From Actinomycetota bacterium (lineage in GTDB: Bacteria; Actinomycetota; Thermoleophilia; Gaiellales; Gaiellaceae): DNA of 18,695 nucleotides. Below are positions 1 through 8,803 of the stretch, one piece after another (position 1 is the first letter of the stretch; each line of letters opens with the position of its first letter). Made by a program: the position numbers and the translations under genes. The DNA lies in the NCBI GenBank assembly GCA_013698195.1, contig JACCVK010000065.1:1-18695 (forward strand). The letters are read 5' to 3'. The notes below the pieces were generated by a model that saw only the letters and a list, made by a program, of their open reading frames with translations, ran no database searches and was not told the origin of the DNA.

Positions 1-44
1 CACGGACCTGAACCGTGCGCGTCTACCAATTCCGCCACATCCGC
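1..44 (-). tRNA. tRNA-Leu (anticodon CAG), 3' part outside the window
   Basis: Read on the minus strand, the first 44 bases fold as the 5' part of a leucine tRNA. There is a seven-base acceptor strand (GCGGATG), the TG at positions 8-9, a D-arm GCG...CGC around the loop GAATTGGTAGA, and an anticodon stem CACGG/CCGTG closing the loop TTCAGGT. The anticodon is therefore CAG, which reads CUG codons. The match to the E. coli tRNA-Leu(CAG) layout is position for position. The variable arm, T-arm and 3' end lie beyond the window edge. A -10 box (TACAAT) lies 11 bases upstream of the mature 5' end. Confidence 0.93.
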
Positions 45-55
45 GCGTGCTCGTC

Positions 56-61
56 ATTGTA
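56..61 (-). promoter_or_regulatory. -10 box of the tRNA-Leu gene
   Basis: The minus strand reads TACAAT here, one base from the TATAAT consensus. It sits 11 bases before the mature tRNA 5' end, which fits a transcript starting a few bases upstream of the tRNA. I see no convincing -35 hexamer at 16-18 bp spacing. Confidence 0.6.
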
Positions 62-116
62 CGTTCCGTCTCGCCGAACCTCGCGGCTCTGAGCCAGCGG
101 ATCCTCGACCCGGGTG

Positions 117-576
117 CTAGGCGGAGAGCGCGTCGAGAACCACGTCGGCGCGCGAGTCGGGCCGCACGCGGCGCATGACCTTCACGACGTTCCCGTCCGC
201 GTCGATGACGAAGGTCGAGCGCTCGACGCCCATGTACGTCTTCCCCGCAATGCTCTTATCGACCCAGACGCCGTGCGCCTCCGGAGACCGCGTGGTCCTC
301 GTCGGCGAGGAGCGTGAACGGCAGGCCGTACTTGCCCTTGAACTTCACGTGCGAAGACACGCTGTCGGGACTGACGCCGAGGACGACCGCACCGCGCCGC
401 TCGAACTCGCCCCACGCATCCCGGATTCCGCACGCCTGCGCGGCGCAGCCAGGAGTGTCGTTGCGGGGATAGAAGTAGAGAACGACAGGCTTTCCGCGGA
501 GTGAATCGAGCGAGACTTGCTCTCCGCTGTCGCTCTCGAGCGTGAACGTCGGAGCCGGCTTGCCCGCCTCGACCAT
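117..576 (-). pseudogene. bcp: Thioredoxin-dependent peroxiredoxin (Bcp/PrxQ type), frameshifted
   Basis: This is a thiol peroxidase of the Bcp/PrxQ family, which reduces peroxides with electrons from thioredoxin in the cytoplasm. The start is ATG 576, preceded by a GAGG Shine-Dalgarno; a GTG six bases upstream (582) is possible. The peroxidatic Cys is residue 44 in YFYPRNDTPGC and the resolving Cys is residue 49, the five-residue spacing typical of this subfamily. The frame runs into a stop at 256 after LLADEDHAVS. Removing one base near 281-284 restores the expected C-terminus, including AHGVWVDKSIAGKTYMGVER and STFVIDADGN, to a TAG at 117. The corrected protein is 152 aa, normal for the family. 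The intact coding beyond the break suggests a sequencing error or a very recent mutation. The gene is divergent from the membrane gene at 617. Confidence 0.88.
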
Positions 577-603
577 GCTCACCTCTTCGCCAAAGCCTCT
601 CGC

Positions 604-609
604 TAGGGT
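604..609 (+). promoter_or_regulatory. Putative -10 box giving a leaderless start at 617
   Basis: TAGGGT matches TANNNT and lies seven bases before ATG 617, the geometry of a leaderless actinobacterial promoter. The same bases contain AGGG, which could instead act as a weak ribosome-binding site, so this assignment is only moderate. Confidence 0.4.
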
Positions 610-616
610 CCGCGCG

Positions 617-622
617 ATGGTA
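617..622 (-). promoter_or_regulatory. Possible -10 box of the peroxiredoxin gene
   Basis: The minus strand reads TACCAT (TANNNT). It would put the transcript start near 610 and give a leader of about 33 bases that includes the GAGG ribosome-binding site before ATG 576. It overlaps the start codon of the divergent gene. The evidence is a short motif only. Confidence 0.25.
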
Positions 623-967
623 TCCGTCCACGCGGTGCTCGGGATCGCAGTGCTCGCGATCTGCGTTGGTGCCGATGTCCTCGGGATCGCCGGGTACCGG
701 CGCGGGGCGGGCGGCCTGGTCAGTCACGCGCTCGTGCTCGCGCAGACTGGGCTCATCGCTCAGGCTGCCGTCGGACTGCTGCTCCTCTCGGACGATCGGC
801 GTGCTCCCGACCGGCTTCACTACGCCTATGGGGCGTTCGCGCTCGGCGCCGTGCTCGCGCCCTGGTTCTACGCACCGCCTGATGCGCGCAGGCGTCTGCT
901 CTGGTTCGGAGGAACGACGCTTCTCGCTGCCGCCCTCGCGACGCGTGCGTTCATGACGGGCGGGTGA
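617..967 (+). CDS. Small four-helix membrane protein, function unknown
   Basis: I do not recognise this 116-residue protein. It is almost entirely hydrophobic, with about four predicted membrane helices at roughly residues 4-26, 35-57, 68-86 and 92-111, and short charged loops (SDDRRAPDR, PPDARRR). It has no signal peptide and no obvious catalytic motif. The start is ATG 617, chosen because hydrophobic coding begins there and because a TANNNT box or weak AGGG lies just upstream; an earlier in-frame ATG at 542 would run back through the peroxiredoxin gene. Two more small membrane proteins follow in the same direction, so the three probably form one operon. A transport, heme-related or envelope role cannot be told apart from sequence alone. 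Confidence 0.7.
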   Translation: MVSVHAVLGIAVLAICVGADVLGIAGYRRGAGGLVSHALVLAQTGLIAQAAVGLLLLSDDRRAPDRLHYAYGAFALGAVLAPWFYAPPDARRRLLWFGGTTLLAAALATRAFMTGG

Positions 968-988
968 GAGGGTGAGAGGGTCCACTAC

Positions 989-1360
989 GTGAAACGCCTG
1001 TGGAATCGCATTCCGCCGCTCGGCCGCGGGCTCGGGATCGTGGCACTGATCGCGCTCGTCGTCGTGATCCTGTCGCTCGAGCCGGTCCTCGCGGCAGTCG
1101 GCGGACTCGTTCGGATCGCGTTCTTTCTCGCGGTGGCGTTCTTCCTCTTTCTGCTCTGGCGCGAGCGGCGCGGTGACTTCGACGCCTGGTCCGAGCGGAA
1201 CCGCCGATTGTTCTACGCCGCGATTATCCTCGCGGTGGTCGATATCGGCGCGATCATCGGCCTCGGCGCCTCAGGCCCGGATGCGCTCGCGTTCTTCCTC
1301 GTGCTCGGCGGCTGCGCGTGGGTCGTCGTGCGCACATGGCGGCTCGAGCACCGCTATTGA
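989..1360 (+). CDS. Small membrane protein, function unknown
   Basis: This is a 123-residue protein I do not recognise. A basic N-terminus (MKRLWNRIPPLGRG) precedes a long hydrophobic stretch of two closely spaced helices (about residues 15-57). A charged cytoplasmic segment (WRERRGDFDAWSERNRR) follows, then two more helices (about 74-91 and 96-115) and a basic tail. The start is GTG 989, with the good Shine-Dalgarno GAGAGGG eight bases upstream. It begins 21 bases after the stop of the preceding membrane gene and its end overlaps the next one, which indicates an operon. No catalytic or binding motif is visible. Confidence 0.72.
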   Translation: MKRLWNRIPPLGRGLGIVALIALVVVILSLEPVLAAVGGLVRIAFFLAVAFFLFLLWRERRGDFDAWSERNRRLFYAAIILAVVDIGAIIGLGASGPDALAFFLVLGGCAWVVVRTWRLEHRY

Positions 1361-1857
1361 CGACCCTTTTGCGTCCGCAGACGACAGTCGAGGCGCTGGC
1401 GGCGCTCGCATTTGCGCTCATGGCGGTCGGGGCGGTGTACGAGACGTGTGTCGCGCTCGAGATCATTCCGCTCGGTGCAGTGCCCGGTGCGGCTCCGCCC
1501 GGCGAGGCCGCCGTCGCGATTGCCGCGGTCGCGGGACTCTTGCTCGGGAGCGGTGCTTCAGGGGCAAACGCGGCACGTCACGACACCCGGTCGTTCTGGG
1601 CGCTCAAGCTCCTCGGCCCGGTCGCCGCAGCGTACGTGGTCGCTCGGTTCTACGCCTTCGATCCCTACTACGCCCCGAGCTTGCGGCGCGCGTCGGAAGG
1701 CGGGCTCGTGTCTACGCCTTGGATCGCGCTCATCGTCGCTCTGTCGCTCGGAGCCGCGGCTCTGGCCGCCGTTCGTCCGCGGCTGGGAAGCACCTGCACG
1801 TTCGTGGTGCTCCTTCTCTGCTTCTTCACGGCGCTCGTGGTACGTCTCGGCCACTGA
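1336..1857 (+). CDS. Membrane protein, function unknown
   Basis: This 173-residue protein has about five hydrophobic helices (roughly residues 18-42, 55-72, 86-106, 131-150 and 153-172). I recognise no family. ATG 1336 overlaps the preceding gene by 25 bases. TTG 1357, which overlaps the upstream stop as TTGA, is an equally reasonable coupled start and would remove seven residues; GTG 1318 is less likely. The central loop carries RFYAFDPYYAPS and RRASEGG, which may lie outside the membrane. It ends eight bases before the stop of the convergent esterase gene, with no terminator hairpin visible between them. Function is unknown; linkage to the two genes before it suggests a shared envelope role. 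Confidence 0.65.
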   Translation: MAARAPLLTTLLRPQTTVEALAALAFALMAVGAVYETCVALEIIPLGAVPGAAPPGEAAVAIAAVAGLLLGSGASGANAARHDTRSFWALKLLGPVAAAYVVARFYAFDPYYAPSLRRASEGGLVSTPWIALIVALSLGAAALAAVRPRLGSTCTFVVLLLCFFTALVVRLGH

Positions 1858-1865
1858 GGGCGAGT

Positions 1866-2752
1866 TCAGCGCCGCTTAGGGTGGGACGCGAAGAACTGCC
1901 AAATCTCTCGCGTCGGGTCGTACTGTCCGCGGGGCCACTGGTGACCGACGCCGTCGAGCGGCACGAGCTGTACAGAGGTTCCGGCCCGACAGGGAGACCA
2001 CATGGTCTTCGTGAGGGTGGCACGGCAGAGGTGCCTTTCGCGGGGCAGGCGTTCAGCTCACGCCAGCGATCGATGCCGGCCTGAGCCGACGGCCAGTCGA
2101 CGTCGAGAAAACCACGAGGGCCGTCGCCGCCTGCGAAGGGGAGGTTCTGGTCGTCGAGCCCGTGGATGTGGAGTATCGAGACCGGACGGGAGGGCGCGCA
2201 CTCGGTGTTGAGGGTCGAAGCGACCGGCGCGGCTGCCGCGATGCGACCCGACAGGTTGCAGGCTAGGGCGTAGGAGAAGAGTCCACCATTGGAGATTCCC
2301 GTTGCGTAGATTCGGCGGCGGTCGATCGAGTGTTGACGCGCAAGCTTGTTCAAGAGGCTCGAGACGAACCCGATGTCGTCCACGCCGAGTCGGTCTGCGG
2401 GGCCGCAGCAAGGTCCCGCGTTCCACGTCCGCCCGATCCCGTCCGGGTAGACGGCGATGAACCCGCGCCGTGCCGCTTGCGCGTCGAAGCCCGTGAGGAC
2501 AGCAGCGCCGGCACCGGTCCCGAACCCGCCGTGGAAGACAAGCACCACCGGTGCCTTTTCTTGCGGACGGTCGGGGACGAACACGCGATAGGTTCGCTCT
2601 AATCCGCCGGCTCTCACGGAGCCGGTGACCACGGTGCCGCCGCCGGCGGCGCCTGCTGACGCCACGGCGAGCGCGAACGCCAAAACGGCGAGCTGAGAGC
2701 GACGAGGCCCAGGGCAATCCGCGTGGAGACTGCGATCCGCATGGATGCACAC
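1866..2752 (-). pseudogene. Secreted esterase, LpqC / PHB-depolymerase-like, frameshifted
   Basis: This is an exported alpha/beta-hydrolase of the LpqC / polyhydroxybutyrate depolymerase / feruloyl esterase group. A hydrophobic export segment (about residues 20-36, following an RR pair) precedes the hydrolase domain. Visible signatures are the oxyanion region VFHGGFGTG, a Cys pair in NAGPCCG, the nucleophile Ser154 in ATGISNGG, and a probable acidic residue in HGLDD (200-201). Near 2015-2023 the frame changes. Reading on with one base added or two removed gives MWSPCRAG, QLVPLDGVGHQWPRGQ and REIWQFFASHPKRR, ending at a TGA at 1866. This restores the expected catalytic His in GVGHQWP. The corrected length is about 295 aa. 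The annotated start is GTG 2752; ATG 2742 lies in another frame. The substrate is unknown. Confidence 0.8.
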
Positions 2753-2811
2753 CGTGGGCTACTCGCGTAATCAGGAGCTCAGCCCGGCGCAAGAGTTCAG
2801 TTAGGGGGCGC

Positions 2812-4272
2812 TCAGGGAAGCGCGAACGCCGGACCCTCGCGGACCGTCGGCGGGCCGGGATTGACCGGGTGTACGAGCTTCAAGCGGTAGCGGTAGATGC
2901 CTGGTCCGAGGCGGCGAGGCTGGAACGCGATCTCAACCTGCTCGTCGACGCCGGCACGCCCGCGCTTCACCATCTTCGTGGCCCCGCCCACCTTCACCAC
3001 GCGAAGCTCCCAGACGCAGTCGAGCGAGCAGCTGAGGCTTGCTCGGAACGTCCCGCGCCGTGCCTCGTTCCGCGTTCCGAACCGAAGCCTTGAAGAGCGC
3101 ACGATGAGCTGCACGCCGGGACAGCGCGCGATCGAGCCGCCGGCGGTGCGGTCGAGGGCTCTCGCGACCTTCGGCAGGCTCGACTTCGCCGAGCCGTCCA
3201 CGTAGCGGACGCCCGACTGCCAGCCCGGGCGCGCGCGCTCGTCCTGCGAGTGGAAGACGAGGATGCCGACGACGTTCGGCTGGCAGAACGCCAGCGCCAG
3301 CGCCTGCGCGTAATACGCGGCCTGGGTCTCTTCCGTGGTGGGCCGCGTGGTCGCCGGCTCGTCGCCCGTGTAGAGCCCCGCTTTCGACGCCGGGATCTGC
3401 GACTCGACGCCGTACTCCCCATAGAGGATCGGAAGCGTGGATCCGGGCTGGGCAGTGCCGTCGAAGGCCTCGCCCAGCAGACTCACGAGCTTGTCGTAGT
3501 CCGCGATCCCGATCGACGTGCCAAGCGGGTGCGCGACCGCCGGCGCCTGGCTGGAATGGTCGCCATAGGGATGGATGGTGAAGACGTCCATGATCGGCCT
3601 CTCGCGCGCGCTCGCCCGGTAGGCGATCCCCAGCTCGCGGATGAACTTCGTCGGCGAATGCGTGTGCCTGCTGCCTTCGGGCCGGTCTGCACCTCTGGGA
3701 GACACGGCCGCGCCGTACACGGTTATGTCCGGCGACTGGGCCTTGAGAGCGTCGTACACGCCTGCAAGGAGCTGGAGATAGGACGCAGGCGCCACGCTCG
3801 TGCCGTCGAGCGCGAACTGCGGCAGCCAGAAGCGGTTCAGGTTCGGCTCGTTCGCCACGATCACGTGCCGGATCGCCGGCACCTCGCGCACGATCGCGGT
3901 GGCGAAGGAAGCGAACTCGGCACGGGACTCGTCGGTCAGCGGCGTCGTCCGCGACCCAGGATGCATGACCGTGACATAGATGCGGACGCCGCTTGCCTCC
4001 GCCGCGCCGGCGACGCTCTCGAGCACGCTTAGCTCGCTGTCCGAGGGCGTCGTCAGGCCGGGCGTCCAATAGCTCGTGATGCGAGCGGCGCGGAAGCCGC
4101 CGAGCCGGAAGAGCGTCATCTTCGTCTGCGCGTCGACGAGCGTCGATGCCCTGATCTCGTCCTCGACGGCGCCGACGACGAGGTTCGGTGCGGCAGCCGC
4201 CGGCCGGGCGGTGGCAAGCAGTCCAACCACCCCGAGAACCGCCACGAGCGTGCCGAGGTGGCCCGTTCGCAT
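2812..4272 (-). CDS. Secreted glycoside-hydrolase-like protein (clan GH-A type barrel)
   Basis: This 486-residue protein starts with a clear signal peptide (basic MRTGHLG, hydrophobic core to about 20, likely cleavage after the Ala run at 25-28). The following ~330 residues look like a (beta/alpha)8 glycosidase barrel. Glu142 in IVANEPNLN matches the acid/base position after strand 4, and Glu286 in ILYGEYGVES matches a nucleophile on strand 7. FTIHPYGDH and VYGAAVSPRG are further barrel-strand motifs. The last ~100 residues, with a Cys pair in LSCSLDCVWELR, look like a beta-sandwich. I cannot name a substrate or GH family; a role in cell-wall or exopolysaccharide turnover is inference. It is divergent from uvrC with only 20 bases between the start codons, and a TAGCGT box six bases before ATG 4272 suggests a leaderless mRNA. 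Confidence 0.75.
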   Translation of the reverse strand: MRTGHLGTLVAVLGVVGLLATARPAAAAPNLVVGAVEDEIRASTLVDAQTKMTLFRLGGFRAARITSYWTPGLTTPSDSELSVLESVAGAAEASGVRIYVTVMHPGSRTTPLTDESRAEFASFATAIVREVPAIRHVIVANEPNLNRFWLPQFALDGTSVAPASYLQLLAGVYDALKAQSPDITVYGAAVSPRGADRPEGSRHTHSPTKFIRELGIAYRASARERPIMDVFTIHPYGDHSSQAPAVAHPLGTSIGIADYDKLVSLLGEAFDGTAQPGSTLPILYGEYGVESQIPASKAGLYTGDEPATTRPTTEETQAAYYAQALALAFCQPNVVGILVFHSQDERARPGWQSGVRYVDGSAKSSLPKVARALDRTAGGSIARCPGVQLIVRSSRLRFGTRNEARRGTFRASLSCSLDCVWELRVVKVGGATKMVKRGRAGVDEQVEIAFQPRRLGPGIYRYRLKLVHPVNPGPPTVREGPAFALP

Positions 4273-4277
4273 GGGGC

Positions 4278-4283
4278 TACGCT
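4278..4283 (+). promoter_or_regulatory. -10 box of uvrC (leaderless)
   Basis: TACGCT lies nine bases before ATG 4293 with no Shine-Dalgarno between. It overlaps the opposite-strand box TAGCGT at 4279-4284 within the palindromic core CGCTAGCG. Confidence 0.5.
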
Positions 4284-4284
4284 A
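4279..4284 (-). promoter_or_regulatory. -10 box of the GH-like gene (leaderless)
   Basis: The minus strand reads TAGCGT, six bases before ATG 4272. No Shine-Dalgarno is present in the 20-base gap. Five of its six bases are shared with the -10 box of uvrC on the other strand. Confidence 0.5.
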
Positions 4285-4292
4285 GCGACAGA

Positions 4293-6131
4293 ATGCAAGC
4301 AAGCGTTAAAGATGGCCTCGGAGAGCTGCCGCGGAGCACGGGCGTCTACCTGTTCCGAGACGAGCGCGGCGACGTCCTTTACGTCGGAAAGGCGAAGTCG
4401 CTGCGCTCGCGCGTTCGCAGCTACTTCCAGCGCGGAGACGGGCGTGCCGGGACCGCTCGGCTCGTCGGGAGAATCGCGGACGTCGAGGTCATCGTCACCC
4501 GAAACGAGGCCGAGGCGCTCCATCTCGAGCAGAACCTCGTCAAGCGCCACCGACCGCCGTTCAACATCCGCCTGCGCGACGACAAGTCGTTTCCGTACAT
4601 CGCGGTGACGCTCACGGACGAGTACCCGCGCGTCATGTTCACGCGCGAGCGGCACCGTGCAGGCACCGTCTACTTCGGGCCGTACGCGAATGCGAAGAAG
4701 GTGCGCGAGACGCTCGACGTTCTGAATCGCGTCTTCCGCTTCCGTCCCTGCGAGGGTCCGCGTCCGGGTCGCCACTCGGGCATCCCGTGCCTCGACTTCC
4801 ATATCGACCGTTGCTTCGCGCCCTGCGTCGACGCGATCTCGCGGGAGGCCTACGGGAACGTGATCGAAGCCGTGGTGGGTTTCCTCTCCGGCGACACGGT
4901 GTCGATTCAGCGCGAGCTCGAGGAGCGGATGCGCGAGGCGGCGGGAGACGAGCGCTTCGAGGAGGCTGCCCGCTACCGCAATCGGCTCAACTCGATCCGT
5001 CATCTCAGCGAGCGGCAGGCGGCAGACCGGCGTGCGGTCGGGAGCGTCGACGTCATCGGGCTCGTGCTCGACGGAGAGGAGGCGGCCGTGCAGGTCTTCC
5101 CGCTTCGCGACGGGCGCATGATCGATCGCTACGGCTTTCACCTCGAGAACGTCGCAGGGGAGGACGAGCAGACGGTGCTCGAGGCATTCGTCATCGAGTA
5201 CTACGGCACGGTTCCGAGCATCCCGCCGCAGGTGTTCGTGCCCTCGGGGATCGGCGACACGAGCGTGATTGCCCAGTTCCTGTCGGAGCGGAGGGGCGCA
5301 CCGGTCGATGTGCGCGCTCCCGCGCGGGGGGAGAAGCGACGGCTCGTCGACCTCGCCGTCGAGAACGCGCGCGTGGCGCTCGACGCGGACACCGCACGTC
5401 GTGCCGAGCAGCGCTCCCGCCGCGCCGCCGCACTCGAGGAGTTGCGGGAGGTGCTCAACCTCGAGAGCCTGCCCGTGCGGATCGAGTGCTTTGACGTCTC
5501 GAACATCCAGGGCCAGTCGATCGTCGCCTCGATGGTCGTGTTCCAGGAAGGGCGGCCGCGAAACGCCCACTACCGCAGCTTCACCATTCGCAGTCTCGAC
5601 GGACAGGACGACGTCGGCGCGATGCGCGAGGCGATCGCGCGACGCTTCAGCCGCGCTCGCCAGGCTGACGCCGACGAGAGCTTCGGCTGCATCCCGAACC
5701 TCGTCGTCGTAGACGGCGGAAAAGGGCAGCTTGCCGCGGCGCGGGCGGCGATGGAGGAGCTCGACCTACCGCGGGTGGCCGTGATCGCGCTCGCCAAGCG
5801 CGAGGAGGAGGTCTTCGTACCCGGAGTGCCATATCCGATCGCGCTCGAGCGGACGAGCCCCGCTCTCCAGCTCCTGCAGCAGATCCGGGACGAGGCGCAT
5901 CGCCGCGCGCTGCGCCATCACCGCCAAAGGCGCGACTCGAAGGCGCTCGAAACGATCTTCGAGACGCTTCCCGGGATCGGCCCCGCGCGACGCCGGGCGC
6001 TCCTGAAGCACTTCGGATCGGTCGACCGGTTCCTCGAGGCTTCGCAGGAAGAGCTCGAGGGCGTGCCCGGGCTCCCGCAGCGGACTGCGCGAACCGTGTA
6101 CGCCGCGCTGCACAAGGCCGGACCGTCGTAG
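4293..6131 (+). CDS. uvrC: Excinuclease ABC subunit C
   Basis: UvrC makes the two incisions around a DNA lesion in nucleotide excision repair after UvrA and UvrB have marked the site. The 612-residue protein is of normal length and shows every family domain. The GIY-YIG 3'-incision nuclease covers about residues 1-95 (STGVYLF, LYVGKAKSLRSRVRSYF). A Cys cluster is present in CEG...GIPCLDFHIDRCFAPC, and the UVR/UvrB-binding helix lies near 207-235. The RNase H-like 5'-incision domain starts at about 395, with Asp401 in ECFDVSNIQGQ and Asp473 in VVVDGGKGQ. Tandem helix-hairpin-helix motifs close the protein (TLPGIGPARRRALL, GVPGLPQRTA). ATG 4293 was chosen over upstream in-frame codons because it matches the family N-terminus and has a TACGCT box nine bases upstream. 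The gene ends inside a perfect palindrome. Confidence 0.97.
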   Translation: MQASVKDGLGELPRSTGVYLFRDERGDVLYVGKAKSLRSRVRSYFQRGDGRAGTARLVGRIADVEVIVTRNEAEALHLEQNLVKRHRPPFNIRLRDDKSFPYIAVTLTDEYPRVMFTRERHRAGTVYFGPYANAKKVRETLDVLNRVFRFRPCEGPRPGRHSGIPCLDFHIDRCFAPCVDAISREAYGNVIEAVVGFLSGDTVSIQRELEERMREAAGDERFEEAARYRNRLNSIRHLSERQAADRRAVGSVDVIGLVLDGEEAAVQVFPLRDGRMIDRYGFHLENVAGEDEQTVLEAFVIEYYGTVPSIPPQVFVPSGIGDTSVIAQFLSERRGAPVDVRAPARGEKRRLVDLAVENARVALDADTARRAEQRSRRAAALEELREVLNLESLPVRIECFDVSNIQGQSIVASMVVFQEGRPRNAHYRSFTIRSLDGQDDVGAMREAIARRFSRARQADADESFGCIPNLVVVDGGKGQLAAARAAMEELDLPRVAVIALAKREEEVFVPGVPYPIALERTSPALQLLQQIRDEAHRRALRHHRQRRDSKALETIFETLPGIGPARRRALLKHFGSVDRFLEASQEELEGVPGLPQRTARTVYAALHKAGPS

Positions 6132-6156
6132 GGGCCGGGCATGCCCGGCCCCTACG
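6127..6156. terminator. 30-bp perfect palindrome, probable bidirectional terminator
   Basis: The two arms, CGTAGGGGCCGGGC and its exact reverse complement, meet at a central AT, giving a 13-bp G+C-rich stem with a CATG loop. The left arm contains the TAG stop of uvrC (6129-6131) and the right arm the TAG stop of the convergent membrane gene (6152-6154). No U-tract follows on either side (only GGTTT on the plus strand), so it would be a U-less terminator. The GTAG at the outer end of each arm also recalls REP-type elements. Confidence 0.65.
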
Positions 6157-7108
6157 GTTTCTCCTGTTCCTCCTGTTCCTCTTTCTCCGCCGGCTCCATG
6201 GCCTCGCGGAAGCGCAGCGTTCGGAGCGTCAGCCCGATAGCGGTGAATCCTGCGACGACATTCGTTGCGATCGTCATGAACTTCAACCCGACGCTGAAAG
6301 CGAGCAGCTTCGAGCTCGGCACCGTCCCGCTGAACACGTAGAGCAGGAACGCTTGCTCGGTTCCGATTCCGGCAGGGGTGAGCGGCAGCAGCGTCGCGAG
6401 GCTCGCCGACACCTGCACGAGCAGCACGTACTCGATGGACTGCGGGATGTCGAACGCGTCGAGGAGGAACCAGATCGCGACGAGACGGAACGTCCAGTCG
6501 CCCGCCTGCCAGAACGCGACCGAGCGGAGGTAGTCGAGCGGACTGCTGAGCACGGCGAAGGCCTGCCGGACGCGTCCCCAGAAGTTCAGGACGTGGCCGT
6601 GAATCCAGATTCCGAGGATGACGGCGGTGATGAGCACGGCGGCGATGAGGAGCTGGGCCGCGAGTGGGTTCTCGAGCAGCCAGCCGAACTCGAAGCTCCG
6701 CAGCCTCGGAAGCTCGCGGAGCCCGGGGAGCTCGTCCTGCGTTACGACGGCCCAGGTGAGGAGCGTCGAGGCGGCGGTGACGTCGAAGATCGAGAGCACG
6801 AGCGTGCTCGAGACCACCGTCGTGTATGTGCTGTCCGGGATCGCTCGGTGAGCAAGCACGATGCGAACGGCGTCTCCGGCACGCATCGGAATGAGGGCGT
6901 TCACGCCGACGCCCGCGAGGTAGGCAGCGAAGATTCGCGGTCGCTTGACGCTCGTCGTCGGATACGCGGCCGCGAGCACGTTTCGCCAGGCCATGCTCGT
7001 GCAGGTGAGCTTCGCGAGCTGCGCGAGCACCGCGAAGAAGACAGGTAGGAAGTCGACCGCAGCGAGCTGGTCGAAGAAGGCGTCGATCCCGTCGAGGACG
7101 CGGCTCAC
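6152..7108 (-). CDS. YbhN / LPG-synthase-transmembrane family protein
   Basis: This 318-residue multi-spanning protein belongs to the family of the membrane domain of lysylphosphatidylglycerol synthase (UPF0104/YbhN). Members are thought to move or help synthesise lipids or lipid-linked sugars at the cytoplasmic membrane. About seven or eight hydrophobic helices are visible. The two family motifs are present: VNALIPMRAGDAVRIVL near residues 68-85 and LLPLTPAGIGTEQAFLL near 239-255. The C-terminus is charged (EPAEKEEQEEQEKP). There is no aminoacyl-transferase domain, so it is not a full MprF. The start is GTG 7108, with an excellent Shine-Dalgarno (AAAGGAGG) upstream. It begins 29 bases after the pruA stop, so it is probably cotranscribed with pruA. 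The exact substrate is unknown. Confidence 0.83.
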   Translation of the reverse strand: MSRVLDGIDAFFDQLAAVDFLPVFFAVLAQLAKLTCTSMAWRNVLAAAYPTTSVKRPRIFAAYLAGVGVNALIPMRAGDAVRIVLAHRAIPDSTYTTVVSSTLVLSIFDVTAASTLLTWAVVTQDELPGLRELPRLRSFEFGWLLENPLAAQLLIAAVLITAVILGIWIHGHVLNFWGRVRQAFAVLSSPLDYLRSVAFWQAGDWTFRLVAIWFLLDAFDIPQSIEYVLLVQVSASLATLLPLTPAGIGTEQAFLLYVFSGTVPSSKLLAFSVGLKFMTIATNVVAGFTAIGLTLRTLRFREAMEPAEKEEQEEQEKP

Positions 7109-7115
7109 CGCGCTC

Positions 7116-7123
7116 CCTCCTTT
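7116..7123 (-). promoter_or_regulatory. Strong ribosome-binding site of the YbhN-like gene
   Basis: The minus strand reads AAAGGAGG followed by seven bases and GTG 7108. It fixes this GTG as the start. It contrasts with the leaderless, Shine-Dalgarno-free starts in much of the window and fits a gene internal to an operon. Confidence 0.8.
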
Positions 7124-7137
7124 GCGGAGCTAGCCGA

Positions 7138-8796
<1,659 letters not shown>

Positions 8797-8803
8797 GCGC
8801 TCG

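Noticed and set aside
2690..2742. A third frameshift in the esterase signal peptide, starting at ATG 2742
   Set aside because: The ATG 2742 frame begins like a signal peptide (MRIAVSTRIALGLVAL) but the GTG 2752 frame already gives an uninterrupted export segment, so no shift is needed.
4116..5570. 484-residue open frame antisense to uvrC
   Set aside because: It covers the uvrC N-terminal half, has no recognisable domain, and is typical of high-G+C shadow frames.
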